46,417 nt of DNA from Chthoniobacteraceae bacterium. Its GTDB lineage: Bacteria; Verrucomicrobiota; Verrucomicrobiia; Chthoniobacterales; Chthoniobacteraceae. Under the pieces are notes generated by a model. It searched no databases and was not told where the DNA came from. It was given only the letters and a program-made list of their open reading frames with translations. The stretch spans positions 1 to 46,417 of the forward strand of contig CANJNZ010000033.1 in NCBI GenBank assembly GCA_947476045.1, read 5' to 3'. Shown here one piece after another: positions 7,233 to 16,911 of this stretch. The position numbers and the translations under genes are program-made. Position 1 is the stretch's first letter. Each line of letters begins with the position of its first letter.

Positions 7233-7745
7233 CTATTCTTTGAACTGAATCTTTTCCCCGTAGCGCGCCTTTTCCCAGTCTTCGGGAAACTTCGCTTTGA
7301 AAACGCGCAGCATATAGCCGCCGACGGTCTTGCCGTTTTCGTTGAACATCCAGTCCGCGATTTCACCGGGCGGAAAAGAGACCATGCCGTCGGTAGGAAC
7401 GCCACTGCCGGGCTGGAAGGTGTTGTCGTCCACTTTGCCACGGAGAAGCGCGCCGTCGTAGGTGACAAAATTGACGAGAAGGATTTGCTGTTTCCCTGCG
7501 ATTTTTGTGGGGAAGGATTTGCGGACGATGAAGCCGCTCTGCCCCTGCGCTGGCTTTTGCAGCGCGGTTAAAAACTCACCAACAGTCGCGCGTGCCTTTT
7601 CCATCGCGGCGGCGAGTTCGGCGTCGCCGGTGTTGCCGTGCATGAAATCACGCAGCGCGACTTTGCGTTCCTCCTTCGCCTTGTCTTTGCACGAGGTGAA
7701 AGCAAACACGCACGCAGCGGCGAGCAGGCATCGAGTGAAAGTCAT
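7233..7745 (-). CDS. DUF2314 lipoprotein
   Basis: A 170-residue lipoprotein: signal peptide MTFTRCLLAAACVFAFTSC with the lipobox Cys at 19, then a DUF2314-like domain (residues about 45-165). Typical marks are AMEKARATVGEFL, the VRKSFP strand, and the closing ADWMFNENGKTVGGYMLRVFKAKFP, which matches the family pattern of a final Trp-Met, Gly-Gly-Tyr block. No catalytic residues are known. It starts 6 bp after the stop of the PVC dehydrogenase gene and is surely transcribed with it. Confidence 0.75.
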   Translation of the reverse strand: MTFTRCLLAAACVFAFTSCKDKAKEERKVALRDFMHGNTGDAELAAAMEKARATVGEFLTALQKPAQGQSGFIVRKSFPTKIAGKQQILLVNFVTYDGALLRGKVDDNTFQPGSGVPTDGMVSFPPGEIADWMFNENGKTVGGYMLRVFKAKFPEDWEKARYGEKIQFKE

Positions 7746-7751
7746 GCGGTG

Positions 7752-10700
7752 CTACTTCAACGTTTTGAGATACGCGAACATGTCGCTGACTTGTTCGGGC
7801 GTCATCGTGTCGAGCAGGCCTTCGGGCATGATCGAACGACGGAGGAATTGCGAAGCGAGGATGTCGCCGCGTGCGATGCGGCGATCCTGTGCGCCGGGCG
7901 CACGGAGGATGATGGCGTCCTTGTCTTCGCTGGCGAGGAAGCCCTCGACGAGGTCGCCGCTTTTCATCTCCACACGGAAAAGACGGTAGCCGTTTTCCAT
8001 CGCGGCATTTGGCGTGATGATGTTGCGCAGCAGCGCTTCGACTCCCATCGCGCCTGCACCGGAAAGATTCGGCGCGAGGTTGCCGCCCTGACCTGCGATG
8101 GTGTGGCAGGCTTGGCAAACGAGCGTCACGGTCTTGCCCTTCGTCGCGTCGCCGGGTTTGTCGGCGAGTGCACGGTATTTTGTAAATTTCGCATCGAGTG
8201 CGGTGGCTTCAGCGGTGGTGAGGATGGGTGGGAAATCGCTGGTCTTGGCGACCTTCGCACCGCTCTGAAGTTTGCCCCACGGTCCGGCACCTGGTGCGTA
8301 AAAGACGAGGCCCGCCGGCTTCGCGACGCCTTCGTAGCTACGGTCGAAATCATTGCGGACTTCGTCAGCGGTGCGCGTGCGGTTCCAGATGCGGAATTCG
8401 CTCAGCGCGCCGGCGAGCCCGCCTTTTCCATTCGTGAGTCCGATACGGACGTTCTCGAATTTCTGCGGCAAGGGCTGGCCTTGATCCTGATCGAGCGTGC
8501 CGTCTTGATAGATTTTCAGCGCGCCCTTTTCATCGCGCGTAACAGCGAGATGTGTCCAGATACCGGCGACGGCGGGCTTCTTTGCAACGATGGAGTCGCC
8601 GGCTCCGTTCCAGATGCGGAAAGTTCCGCCAAAGAAATTCATGCAGAGCTGGCCTGCAACGCCGAGGATGCCGTCGGCGGGGCCGATGGCGCGGTCTTTC
8701 GGATTCAGCAACACCCACGTTTCTACGGTGAACGGGCCGTCGAGCGTGATGCCGGTTTCGCACCACGCGTTGTCGCTGCCGTCGAGCATGAGCACGGGGC
8801 GGAAAAGTGCGGTCAGTTCGTTCATCAGCGCGGCGAGATCGGCGTTGTCGCCGAGGATGGTCTGGAGCTTGTCGAGCGTCGGCCCGTCGAGATCGGCCTT
8901 TGCAATGGTGCCAGCGCGAACGGCGGCGACCACGGCTTGTGCACCGGGTTTCTGAGTCGTGAGGCGATCCAATGCACTGCGGCGCTGTGCGGGAGTCAGA
9001 CCGCTCCACATTCCGAGCAGGAGTTTTCCAGCTTGTTCGTTTTTTGAAAGCGCGAGTGCATTGAGCGCTTCGTCGCGGATGGCGGCGTCTTTGGATTCTT
9101 TGGAGAGCTTGGCGAAAAGCTCGGCTTGTGTGCTGCCCATCTCGCGCAGCGCACGGAGCGCTGCGAGTTGTCGGTCGGCTGGTGAGTTGCCAGTGAGCAA
9201 CGCGACGAGGTCAGGCTCCAGCGTGGTGAGACGGAAGTCCGTGGCGAGTCGTAGCCCGAGTTCGCGCGCTGCATCGTCTCCGGTGAGAAGGTTTTTCGCG
9301 GCGTCGGCGAGCAGTGGCGTGAGCTTCGCGGTGTCGAGGCGGGTGCGGGCGGCGAGCAACGCTGCGAGCACGGCGGGGCGTGTGGTGGGATTCGTCAGTG
9401 CGCCGGTGAGCGCTTCGCCTACTCCCGGCTCGGTGACGAATTGCACGAGGCGCATCACTTCCTCCTGCCCGGGAGGACGTGTGAGTTTCGGCAAAAGCTG
9501 TGCGACGCGCGTGGCGCTGAGCTTCGGCTCCAGCGCGAGCGAGGCGAGCAGGCGGTTTTCGACGGGCAGTTTTGCAGCAGCGGCAGAATCAAGAAAGCGT
9601 GCAACTGCTTCGGGGTGCCTTTCGAGAAAGCGTCGAACGAGAAAACGCTCGAATTCACGGTCGTAGATGTCACCGGTCTTGAACTGAATTTTTTTGTTGG
9701 TGCCACCGCCGGCGAGCGAATCGCGGGCAAGCGTTATCATTATTCCGATTGCTTGCTCGGTTCCGGCAGGATTCACCGGAAATTGTCCGGGCTTCATTGC
9801 ATCAAGGAAGCGTCCAAGCGTTCGAACGACTTCGGAGCGCACTTCCGTGTCGGCGTCATCGGCAAGAGTTTGGAGCATCGGCATTATGATCGAATACTGG
9901 CCTTCGCGGAATTCGGGAAGCCCTGCTGCGTTCGTGGTTCTGAGAGTCAGCAAATCCGTGGATATGATTTCACCGCAGACTCGCACCGCCTCGCGGCGAA
10001 CGTTGCGGTTTTCGTCGGCGAGCAACGGCTTCAACACAGCGCCATCGAGTTTACCGAGTCCCTCCGCTGCCCATAGTGCGGCGATGCGCGTGCTTGCGGA
10101 CTTTGTTTTATCGCCGATGAGCGCGCGCAACTTCGGCGCTAGGCTTTCATCCTTTCGATCCACAATCGCCTGCCATGCGAGATGGCTCTGCGTCAGCGAA
10201 TCGCCGCCGAGCTTGGTCAGTAATTGATCGCCCGTTGCTTTGGTGAAATCGGCCATCACGAACGGCGTCTGCCCCGTTGCCTTCACGCGCCAGATGCGAC
10301 CGCGCGTCTTGTCGCGGTCCTTGTGGTTTCGCGGCACTTCGTTGTGGGAGATGATCTTGTTATACCAATCCACAATGTAGAGGCAGCCGTCGGGACCAAA
10401 GTGGATCGAGATCGGGCGGAACCACTCGTCGCTCGACTGGATGAAATCGCCGAGCAGCGTGTATTTGAAATGCGAGCCGTCGGGCGTGATTTTGATCGCC
10501 TGCACCTTGCGCGTGATCGGGTTTGCCACATACATCACATCGGCGTAGGCGGCGGGCCATGCGCCCTTTTTGTCCGAAAGCGCGAGGCCGCTCAGACCGG
10601 TGCCGCCCATGCGAAACTCTGCGGAAGGAGGAAAGCCGGGCTGGTAGCTTTTGCGAAAACCATCCATGCCGCCGGGGTAATCAGCATACTCGTGGAAAGG

Positions 10701-11501
10701 CATCACGGGGTAGCCGTAGTCGTTTGCCTCCTGCATCCACGCCTGCCCCTCGCCATCGAGCACGAAGCCCCAGATGTTATTCGGGCCGACGCTGGTGACT
10801 TCAAAATCCGATCCGTCTGGTCGCATCTTCGCCATCGAGCATTTAGGCCAGTCCACGACTTTGTCGCTGCCGGGCTTCACCACCTTGCTGCTGTTAAAAA
10901 GCCCCTGCGCCATCCAAATCCAGCCACCGGGAGCGCGCGTGAATTGATGCGGAAAAAGATGCGAGTCCTGCACGCCGAAGCCCGTCACCACGATGTCGTG
11001 TGCGTCGGCTTTTCCATCGCCATCCGTGTCCTTGAAAAACTTTAGGTCATTGCCGTGCTGCACATACACGCCGTTTTTATAAGGCAGGATGCCGAGCGGA
11101 ATTGCCAGTCCGTCCACGAAGACGCGCGGCTTTTGCAGGCCGGGAGCCGAGGGCGTATCAAACACAATCACGCGATCTTTTCGCGGGCTGCTGTAAAGAG
11201 CCTTTGCCTGTGCCGCGCTTTCGTTGCCGTCCACGGGATATTCAAACGCCGTCATGGACCACATCCGTCCGTGCTGATCCCAGTCCACCGTGATGAACTT
11301 TCCAAAACCCTCATCCTCCTGCGCCACCAGCTCGATCTCAAAACCCGGAGGCAGTGTGAACGTCGCCTTTTGCTCCTCGCCCGTCAGCGGTGAAGGCTTC
11401 GCGGCCTTGGCGGGCGCGGGTGCGGGTGCAAAAACATCGGCTACAAACGACGATGCGAGTGGACTGAAAACAAGTGCAGCAAGGAGTGGGATGTATTTCA
11501 T
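7752..11501 (-). CDS. PVC-type dehydrogenase with HEAT, LamG-like and c-type haem domains
   Basis: A 1249-residue exported protein (signal peptide about 1-18). Order of parts: an N-terminal beta-propeller of the PVC membrane-bound dehydrogenase type (about 45-410: LPPGFEIELVAQEDEGFGKF, KFFKDTDGDGKAD, GPDGCLYIVDWYNKI); HEAT-like helical repeats (about 430-880); a LamG/concanavalin-like beta sandwich (about 900-1080, with FTVETWVLLNP and LAVTRDEKGALKIYQDG); and a Planctomycete/Verrucomicrobium-type haem domain with CQACH near residue 1127 and the distal Met region IMPEGLLDTMTPEQ. The likely role is periplasmic oxidation of a sugar or aldose linked to electron transfer, but no substrate can be read from the sequence. 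Two lipoprotein genes follow closely. Confidence 0.92.
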   Translation of the reverse strand: MKYIPLLAALVFSPLASSFVADVFAPAPAPAKAAKPSPLTGEEQKATFTLPPGFEIELVAQEDEGFGKFITVDWDQHGRMWSMTAFEYPVDGNESAAQAKALYSSPRKDRVIVFDTPSAPGLQKPRVFVDGLAIPLGILPYKNGVYVQHGNDLKFFKDTDGDGKADAHDIVVTGFGVQDSHLFPHQFTRAPGGWIWMAQGLFNSSKVVKPGSDKVVDWPKCSMAKMRPDGSDFEVTSVGPNNIWGFVLDGEGQAWMQEANDYGYPVMPFHEYADYPGGMDGFRKSYQPGFPPSAEFRMGGTGLSGLALSDKKGAWPAAYADVMYVANPITRKVQAIKITPDGSHFKYTLLGDFIQSSDEWFRPISIHFGPDGCLYIVDWYNKIISHNEVPRNHKDRDKTRGRIWRVKATGQTPFVMADFTKATGDQLLTKLGGDSLTQSHLAWQAIVDRKDESLAPKLRALIGDKTKSASTRIAALWAAEGLGKLDGAVLKPLLADENRNVRREAVRVCGEIISTDLLTLRTTNAAGLPEFREGQYSIIMPMLQTLADDADTEVRSEVVRTLGRFLDAMKPGQFPVNPAGTEQAIGIMITLARDSLAGGGTNKKIQFKTGDIYDREFERFLVRRFLERHPEAVARFLDSAAAAKLPVENRLLASLALEPKLSATRVAQLLPKLTRPPGQEEVMRLVQFVTEPGVGEALTGALTNPTTRPAVLAALLAARTRLDTAKLTPLLADAAKNLLTGDDAARELGLRLATDFRLTTLEPDLVALLTGNSPADRQLAALRALREMGSTQAELFAKLSKESKDAAIRDEALNALALSKNEQAGKLLLGMWSGLTPAQRRSALDRLTTQKPGAQAVVAAVRAGTIAKADLDGPTLDKLQTILGDNADLAALMNELTALFRPVLMLDGSDNAWCETGITLDGPFTVETWVLLNPKDRAIGPADGILGVAGQLCMNFFGGTFRIWNGAGDSIVAKKPAVAGIWTHLAVTRDEKGALKIYQDGTLDQDQGQPLPQKFENVRIGLTNGKGGLAGALSEFRIWNRTRTADEVRNDFDRSYEGVAKPAGLVFYAPGAGPWGKLQSGAKVAKTSDFPPILTTAEATALDAKFTKYRALADKPGDATKGKTVTLVCQACHTIAGQGGNLAPNLSGAGAMGVEALLRNIITPNAAMENGYRLFRVEMKSGDLVEGFLASEDKDAIILRAPGAQDRRIARGDILASQFLRRSIMPEGLLDTMTPEQVSDMFAYLKTLK

Positions 11502-11639
11502 GAAAATGAGAGCGTTCGAGGAAAGCCGCGCAATGTGGCTTGCCTTAGAAAAAAGTCACGCATCCAACAGCGTGATTGCCCCAGAGGAAACTATGTGAAC
11601 GAAATTTGACGCCGCGAGGTTGCGACGGTCTTTCTCTCG

Positions 11640-12281
11640 CTACTTCAACTTCGCTTTCGTGGCGTTCAAGGCGGACGTGGCCTTGTAGATTTCCGGTTTG
11701 AGATCCTGCACGAGTTTGTCGGCGGCGGCGAATTCGGGGGTGTCCTGTGTCAGCTTGCTTCGGGCTTCGCGGCGCTTTTCGAGTTCTGTGTTCAGGGAAT
11801 CAATTTTCTTTTGAAGCGATGCAACCTCGGCTTCGCCGGATTTTTTGTCGGGCACCTGGGCGGCGGGTGCTGTTGTCGCAGGTGGCGTCTTCTTTTCATC
11901 GGGCTTGGTGACGGGTTTGTTCACCGCTGGCGGCTGGCATTTTTCGGGTGTGCGCTTTGACTGTGTTTCGCGGAGTGCAGCGGCGATTCTCTCGCCGCGC
12001 GAGCGGATTTCCTGCTGCAAGCTTCCGGCCTTCCGCGACAGCATTTCGATTTTCCTGGAGAGGGCGTCCTTTTCCGCCTGCGTGCCGTCAATGCCCTTCA
12101 GTGCGAGATCCACTTCCGCCTTCGCGAGTTCCATTTTGATACGCTCATACTGCTTGAGCGCGGCGTTTTCATCAATCTGCGACAAGCGCAGATCAATGCT
12201 CGCAGCGGGCGCGTTCTCGGCGCGTAGCGGTAGTGCGATTGCGATTGTAAAAATGACGAGGAAGACGGCGGTGAGTTTCAT
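11640..12281 (-). CDS. Exported coiled-coil protein
   Basis: A 213-residue protein of unknown function. ATG 12281 is chosen because a signal peptide begins there (MKLTAVFLVIFTIAIALPLRAENA). The mature protein is almost wholly helical and charged: two coiled-coil stretches (about 30-105, and 145-205 with SLQKKIDSLNTELEKRREA) separated by a Pro/Lys/Ala-rich hinge (about 108-140). It may be a periplasmic spacer or envelope scaffold. It lies 82 bp behind a DUF1080 gene in the same direction. Confidence 0.65.
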   Translation of the reverse strand: MKLTAVFLVIFTIAIALPLRAENAPAASIDLRLSQIDENAALKQYERIKMELAKAEVDLALKGIDGTQAEKDALSRKIEMLSRKAGSLQQEIRSRGERIAAALRETQSKRTPEKCQPPAVNKPVTKPDEKKTPPATTAPAAQVPDKKSGEAEVASLQKKIDSLNTELEKRREARSKLTQDTPEFAAADKLVQDLKPEIYKATSALNATKAKLK

Positions 12282-12363
12282 GATGGGTTGGTTTTTATTT
12301 TGGTTCTGTGGTGAAAAATGAGGCATCAGCGTTTGTGTCTGGCAGCCCGTCCGGCAGAGATGA

Positions 12364-13047
12364 TTACTTTTTCTCTGCCGCCGGAGCAGGTGCGGCTGCA
12401 TCGCCTGCCTTCGCCGCTGGCAGTTCCTCGATGGTGATATCCTTCACCTGCACCTGCGCCTTGCCGCCGCCGTGGACCTGGATGCCCATCTTGCCCGTCT
12501 GAATAATCTTCGGGTCAGCCTCTATGTATTCCAGGCCCTGCACGCCGTTGATCCAAGTCTTGATGCGGTTTCCCTGCGCCCAAATCACATATTCATTCCA
12601 GTCGTCCTTTTTGATCACCGGACGCAGCGCTGCCATGTCCGACTGCATCATCAGCTTGTTGCGGCGCGATTCGTCGTAGATGCAGCCATACCAGTTCGGC
12701 TCGCCGTAATCGCACTGATAGCCGGACATCTCGGTGTTGTTTGGCACGCGCTGGCTGCGGATTTGGAAGCCGCTGTTCACAAAGCCCGTGCCCGACAGCT
12801 TGATCTTCATCCGCACGATGCAGTCGCCGTAGTCCTTCGTCGTCGCGATGAAAACATTGTGCTTCACCTGCTCCGTCAGCGAGCCGCCGGTGATGCAGCC
12901 ATCCTCCACGCGCCAGAGCTTCGGGTCGCCCTCCCATCCCGTGAGCGTTGTGCCGTCAAACATCGGAGTCGTCTTCCCAGCCGCTGGCGGCGGCTCGGCG
13001 TGGAGCGAAAGTGAAGCGAGGAGCGAGAGGCAGAGGATGAGTTTCAT
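12364..13047 (-). CDS. DUF1080 (3-keto-disaccharide hydrolase) protein
   Basis: A 227-residue exported protein. ATG 13047 is preferred because MKLILCLSLLASLSLHAE is a clear signal peptide. The mature part is one DUF1080 domain: opening MFDGTTLTGWEGDPKLWRVEDGCITGG, middle GTGFVNSGFQIRSQ and MSGYQCDYGEPNWYGCIYDESRRNK, and end GKMGIQVHGGGKAQVQVKDI. This LamG-like beta sandwich is called 3-keto-disaccharide hydrolase in current databases and occurs in many copies in PVC bacteria, usually with dehydrogenases. The C-terminus is a short Ala/Pro/Lys tail. It fits a role in periplasmic sugar breakdown. Confidence 0.9.
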   Translation of the reverse strand: MKLILCLSLLASLSLHAEPPPAAGKTTPMFDGTTLTGWEGDPKLWRVEDGCITGGSLTEQVKHNVFIATTKDYGDCIVRMKIKLSGTGFVNSGFQIRSQRVPNNTEMSGYQCDYGEPNWYGCIYDESRRNKLMMQSDMAALRPVIKKDDWNEYVIWAQGNRIKTWINGVQGLEYIEADPKIIQTGKMGIQVHGGGKAQVQVKDITIEELPAAKAGDAAAPAPAAEKK

Positions 13048-13200
13048 GGTGGAAAAAGAAGTGTGTGCGTTGAAAGAACCCGCACCGTGCGGAAAACTTT
13101 GGCAATTGTCAGCCGGGAAAAGGGCATCGAATATTTTGCGAGATAAATCCGCCTTTCCACCGCTCGACATGAAGCCTCCCGCGCGGTATCAAAAGCCACC

Positions 13201-13641
13201 ATGAAAGGTAGGACGCTCAATCTTCAGTTGCCGCGCGGCTGGTATGAGGTCGAGAGCGACCGGACGCGTTCCTTCCGCAGGCACGGGCAGAAATGCGGCA
13301 TCCTCCACCTCACGCTGCTGCCATCGCTCGAAATCGAACTGACGGATGGCGAGCAAGTGCTGGGTTATCTCAAGGAGATGGTGGCGGGACTGAATGCGCC
13401 ACTCGGATCCCTCATTTCATCCGGCCACGAAGAATGTGCGGAAGGGATCATGGCCTTCGCCCTCTATAAACACTTACAGCAAGGGCAGCATGAATTCTGG
13501 CTCATCCCCGCAGAAGCCGTAGTTTTCGCTGAATGGCAGATGGGCGCCCTCGCCACGGCCGGCCTTGAGCGTTCCGAGGCTCAACAGATGTTGCGCACGA
13601 TGCGCTTTGAGGATTTCGATTCTGATGAGGCGGATGGGTGA
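13201..13641 (+). CDS. Conserved-looking hypothetical protein
   Basis: A 146-residue soluble protein with no signal peptide or known motif. It begins MKGRTLNLQLPRGWYEVESD, then shows alternating strands and a helix (EQVLGYLKEMVAGL) and ends with an acidic tail (FEDFDSDEADG). The layout of strands and helix looks like a small alpha/beta domain, perhaps related to the PsbP/DUF1795 type (an LPRGWYEV-like opening), but I cannot name a family. The gene converges with the alpha/beta hydrolase gene, with a 14-bp gap. Confidence 0.6.
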   Translation: MKGRTLNLQLPRGWYEVESDRTRSFRRHGQKCGILHLTLLPSLEIELTDGEQVLGYLKEMVAGLNAPLGSLISSGHEECAEGIMAFALYKHLQQGQHEFWLIPAEAVVFAEWQMGALATAGLERSEAQQMLRTMRFEDFDSDEADG

Positions 13642-13655
13642 TCGAGTTAGCAAAC

Positions 13656-14480
13656 TCACCGCGTTCCGTTCAGCAGGAAATCGCTGATGCGCTGGAACCA
13701 TTCGGCGCTGGGGTGGGTGGGGAGGCTGTTGTGGCCGGTGTCAGGGAGGTGGATGAGGAGTTTTTTGCCGGGGTAGTTGTCGAAGAGCTTGCGGCCTTGG
13801 GCGGCGCCGACGACTTCGTCCTCCTCGGCGACGACGATGGCGACGGGGCCGGGGTGGCGGGCGAGCGCGGTGATGTTGTCGTATTTATCGCGGAGGATGA
13901 GGCTGGTGGGGAGCCACGGGAATTTCGCCTGCGCGACTTCCTGCATACGGGCGAACGGCACGACGAGCGCGATGCCGGCGATGCGCTGCGGGAGTGTGTC
14001 GGCGACTGCGCACGCGATGCCGCTTCCGACGCTTTCGCCGAGGATGAAAAGCGGGCGCGTGTCTGCGGCGAGCAGTTCCTCGATGGCGGATTTTCCAGCG
14101 GCGGTGAATGAGTCCTTTCCCACGCTGCCGGGCCTCGCGCCGTAGCCGGGGTATTCAAAAAGAAAGACCTCCCACTTTGTGCCGCCATCGAGCGACTGGA
14201 ATGCGTTGAGGTAAAACGTGCGGTGCAGCGCGTAGCCGGCGTTGCCGTGGAAGACGACGAGCCGTGCGGTGGCGCGCGGGTTTGGTTTTCGCCAGCCGAT
14301 GATGTGGCCGTTCGCATCGCGCCACGGCTCGACGAAGCGGCCCGCCTGCGCGAGCACGCCAGCCTCAGTGTCGCGCGTGGGGTGGTAGAGCAGGGAATTC
14401 TGGCAACCCGCGACGAGCAGAACGAGCGCGGCGTAGGTGAGGGCGATGGTGCGCACGGCGATGATGAGAAGTCTTTTCAC
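13656..14480 (-). CDS. Alpha/beta hydrolase lipoprotein
   Basis: A 274-residue hydrolase anchored by a lipid: signal segment residues 5-25, lipobox LVAGC with Cys26. It belongs to the FrsA/BEM46-like branch of the alpha/beta fold: LVVFHGNAG (oxyanion region), FEYPGYGARPG, nucleophile Ser150 in GESVGSG, acid Asp221 in AEEDEVV and His250 in DTGHNS, so a complete triad. The substrate is probably a small ester or lipid, not readable here. Members usually act on the periplasmic face of a membrane. Confidence 0.87.
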   Translation of the reverse strand: MKRLLIIAVRTIALTYAALVLLVAGCQNSLLYHPTRDTEAGVLAQAGRFVEPWRDANGHIIGWRKPNPRATARLVVFHGNAGYALHRTFYLNAFQSLDGGTKWEVFLFEYPGYGARPGSVGKDSFTAAGKSAIEELLAADTRPLFILGESVGSGIACAVADTLPQRIAGIALVVPFARMQEVAQAKFPWLPTSLILRDKYDNITALARHPGPVAIVVAEEDEVVGAAQGRKLFDNYPGKKLLIHLPDTGHNSLPTHPSAEWFQRISDFLLNGTR

Positions 14481-14707
14481 GGCAAGCCCGCTCGTTTTAT
14501 GGGCGAAATGAACGGACGCACAACGTGGGGCAAAGTCCGGCTGTTGTCAGTCGGCAAAATGAACGTCCGCTCTTGCTGGGGAAATGGAAAACCGATTCCA
14601 TGCGTGCGCCATGCCAACTGCATTACCATCAAACCAGACCTCCTGCGGTGGAATACAATGGTAGGCGACTCAGCGAGCTTTCCCTCTAATTTGAATTTAA
14701 AAATCGT

Positions 14708-15175
14708 ATGCAATTCTTCATCAGACTTCTGCTCATCTCCTGCACGTTGGCTGCTTGCACGACGCAGCGTCCGATTGCTTCTATTCACATAGAGCACCTT
14801 GCCTGCTCCGAAGTTCGCAGCCATTTCTCTACACATCCGGCAGGCGTAACTTTCGTCAGCCGCAATGGGCGTATGTATGGCATGGACTCCGACGCGACAA
14901 TCACCCTGAAGACGAATAACAAAGTAGAGGTGACCGAGTATGGCTACGCCCCTCAGACTTACAACGGAACCTACTCCGTTGATGTGTCTGGTGCGATTCA
15001 TGTCTCATTGAGACACTATCCCGCCAAATGGCCGACCATGTATCTCCGCAAGGACAGGCGAGGAGTTATCCTCTTTCCGACTGACCAAGACCCTTCTTTC
15101 CGAATGGGCGGCAGGGCAGGGGCCGTTGAGACTTCACAGATGGCTCCTTACTGGCCGTTTCGCCAAGCACGATGA
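14708..15175 (+). CDS. Hypothetical lipoprotein
   Basis: A 155-residue protein with a short lipoprotein signal (MQFFIRLLLISCTLAAC, lipobox LAAC, Cys17). The rest looks like small beta strands (ATITLKTNNKVEVTEYG, TYNGTYSVDVSGAIHVSL), a pattern seen in lipocalin-like or copper-resistance-like small barrels, but I recognise no family. Base composition is less GC-rich than its neighbours and the preceding 230 bp hold no gene, which could mark recent arrival. The last residues (SQMAPYWPFRQAR) contain aromatic residues but no clear domain. Confidence 0.6.
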   Translation: MQFFIRLLLISCTLAACTTQRPIASIHIEHLACSEVRSHFSTHPAGVTFVSRNGRMYGMDSDATITLKTNNKVEVTEYGYAPQTYNGTYSVDVSGAIHVSLRHYPAKWPTMYLRKDRRGVILFPTDQDPSFRMGGRAGAVETSQMAPYWPFRQAR

Positions 15176-15230
15176 ATCCGTCGCTAACTCCTAATGCGCT
15201 GTAACGCCCCTTTTAGCGGAGCGAGGGAGA

Positions 15231-16346
15231 TCAACCGAGCAGGCGGTCGGGGTTGAGGGCTTGCAGGGGTTTGGGGAGGAAGATGCCGTCTTTGCGGATG
15301 AGTTTGCCGTCGAAGTAAATCTCGCCGCCGCCGTAGTCGGCGCGCTGGATGCAGACGAGGTCCCAGTGGACTTGGGAGCGGTTGCCGTTGTCGGCTTCTT
15401 CGTAGGCCTGGCCGGGCGTGAAGTGGAAGGAACCGGCGATTTTTTCGTCGAACAAAATGTCGCGCATGGGGTGGAGGACGTGGGGATTGAAGCCGATGGC
15501 GAATTCGCCGATGTAGCGGGCGCCGGGGTCGCTATCGAGGATGGCGTTGAGTTTCTCCGAGTCTCCGGCGCAGGTGGCTTTGATGATTTTGCCGTTTTTG
15601 AATTCGAGGCGGACGGCGTCGAAGCTGGTGCCCTGGTAGATGGTCGGGGCGTTGTATTGGATGACGCCGTTGACGCTGTTGCGGACGGGGGCGGTGAAGC
15701 ATTCGCCGTCGGGGATGTTGTGCTCGCCGCCGCAGGGGAGGGCGCGGATGCCTTTGATGCTGAAGCGGAGGTCGGTGCCGGGGCCTTTGATGTGGACTTC
15801 GTCGGTGGCCATCATCGCCTCGGAGAGTGCTTTCATTCCGGGGATCAGCTTCGAGTAGTCGAGGGTGCAGACGCGGAAGTAGAAATCCTCAAAGGCCTCG
15901 GTGCTCATGCCAGCGAGTTGCGCCATGCTGGGCGTGGGCCAGCGAAGGACGACCCACTTGGTTTTTTCCACGCGCCAGTCGAGGACGGCTTTCATCTTTT
16001 TGCTGATGAGTTTCATCTGCGAAGAGGGAACGTCGGCCATCTCGGTGATGTTCTGCCCGCCGCGAAATGCAATGTAGGCGGCCATTTTTTTCATCTGCGC
16101 GAGCTGGACGGCGCAGTGGACTTCGAGCCCGGCCTCCTGCGCGCCAATCGCCATTTCGCGCGCGACGCGGCTGTGGTGAGTCTGCACGAGCGGGATGGCT
16201 TTTGCAGCGCGAACGGCGCGGATGAGTGCGACGGTCATCTCGTCCGGGATGTCGAACATATCGAGGAGGACTTTCTCGCCGGGCTTGAGTGCGGTGGAGA
16301 AGGAGACGAGGTTTTTTGCGAGGTGATCGTAGCGCGGGTCGTTCAT
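15231..16346 (-). CDS. M29 family aminopeptidase
   Basis: A 371-residue cytosolic metallo-aminopeptidase of the thermophilic (AmpS/PepS/T) family. ATG 16346 ([14 protein letters not shown]) is chosen because the domain begins there; an upstream frame extension is basic and unlike the family. Candidate metal ligands are in order: Glu in [11 protein letters not shown], Glu in [10 protein letters not shown], His and Tyr in [12 protein letters not shown], and His and Asp in QVHWDLVCI. It removes N-terminal residues from peptides using two metal ions. It is divergent from rfaE2, with an 85-bp shared upstream region. Confidence 0.9.
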   Translation of the reverse strand: MNDPRYDHLAKNLVSFSTALKPGEKVLLDMFDIPDEMTVALIRAVRAAKAIPLVQTHHSRVAREMAIGAQEAGLEVHCAVQLAQMKKMAAYIAFRGGQNITEMADVPSSQMKLISKKMKAVLDWRVEKTKWVVLRWPTPSMAQLAGMSTEAFEDFYFRVCTLDYSKLIPGMKALSEAMMATDEVHIKGPGTDLRFSIKGIRALPCGGEHNIPDGECFTAPVRNSVNGVIQYNAPTIYQGTSFDAVRLEFKNGKIIKATCAGDSEKLNAILDSDPGARYIGEFAIGFNPHVLHPMRDILFDEKIAGSFHFTPGQAYEEADNGNRSQVHWDLVCIQRADYGGGEIYFDGKLIRKDGIFLPKPLQALNPDRLLG

Positions 16347-16431
16347 GTCGGCGGGGAAAGTAGCGGTTCGCCCGCGCGTGCCAACAAACTTTCGCCTCGC
16401 ACGAATCGGTATCCTCCGCGATGGAAAGGGG

Positions 16432-16911
16432 ATGAGTTTGCAGAAATTGAAATCAGCCACGGAACTTGCCGCGCTCCGCGAGCAGCTTGGCGCGCAGGGA
16501 CGGCGGCTGGTTTTTACGAACGGGTGCTTTGACCTGCTGCACGTCGGTCATGTGCGCTATCTCCGGCAAGCACGCGCGATGGGCGATGCGCTGGTCGTGG
16601 GGGTGAACGGCGATGCGAGTGTCCGTGCGCTGAAAGGGCCGACACGACCGGTGAACAGCGAAGACGACCGCGCTGAAGTGCTTGCTGCGCTGGAGTGCGT
16701 GGATTTCGTCACGGTCTTTCACACCGAGCGTGTGACCGATTTGGTGCGCGTCATCCGCCCGCACATTTACGCGAAAGGCGGCGACTACACGGTGGATTCA
16801 CTCGACCCCGGCGAGCGCGGCGCTTTGAGCGAAGTCGGCACGGAAATCCGTATCCTCCCGCTCGTGCCGGGCAAAAGCACGACCAGCACTCTCGCCAAAT
16901 GCCAAAGTTAA
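16432..16911 (+). CDS. rfaE2: D-glycero-beta-D-manno-heptose 1-phosphate adenylyltransferase
   Basis: A 159-residue protein equal to the C-terminal half of HldE. It makes ADP-heptose from heptose 1-phosphate and ATP for the LPS inner core. Motifs: [17 protein letters not shown] (nucleotidyltransferase HxGH), [20 protein letters not shown] and [16 protein letters not shown], and the closing PGKSTTS. ATG 16432 follows AAAGGGG and gives the usual length for the stand-alone form; the kinase half (RfaE1) is not in the window. Its end overlaps purN by 13 bp, so they are co-transcribed. Confidence 0.93.
   Translation: MSLQKLKSATELAALREQLGAQGRRLVFTNGCFDLLHVGHVRYLRQARAMGDALVVGVNGDASVRALKGPTRPVNSEDDRAEVLAALECVDFVTVFHTERVTDLVRVIRPHIYAKGGDYTVDSLDPGERGALSEVGTEIRILPLVPGKSTTSTLAKCQS

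Noticed and set aside
7638-9047. A 469-residue plus-strand frame opposite the PVC dehydrogenase
   Set aside because: The minus strand has clear haem and LamG-like motifs; this frame has none.
15261-16532. A 423-residue plus-strand frame opposite the M29 aminopeptidase
   Set aside because: It is Val/Asp/Gly-rich antisense sequence, while the minus strand has a full enzyme.
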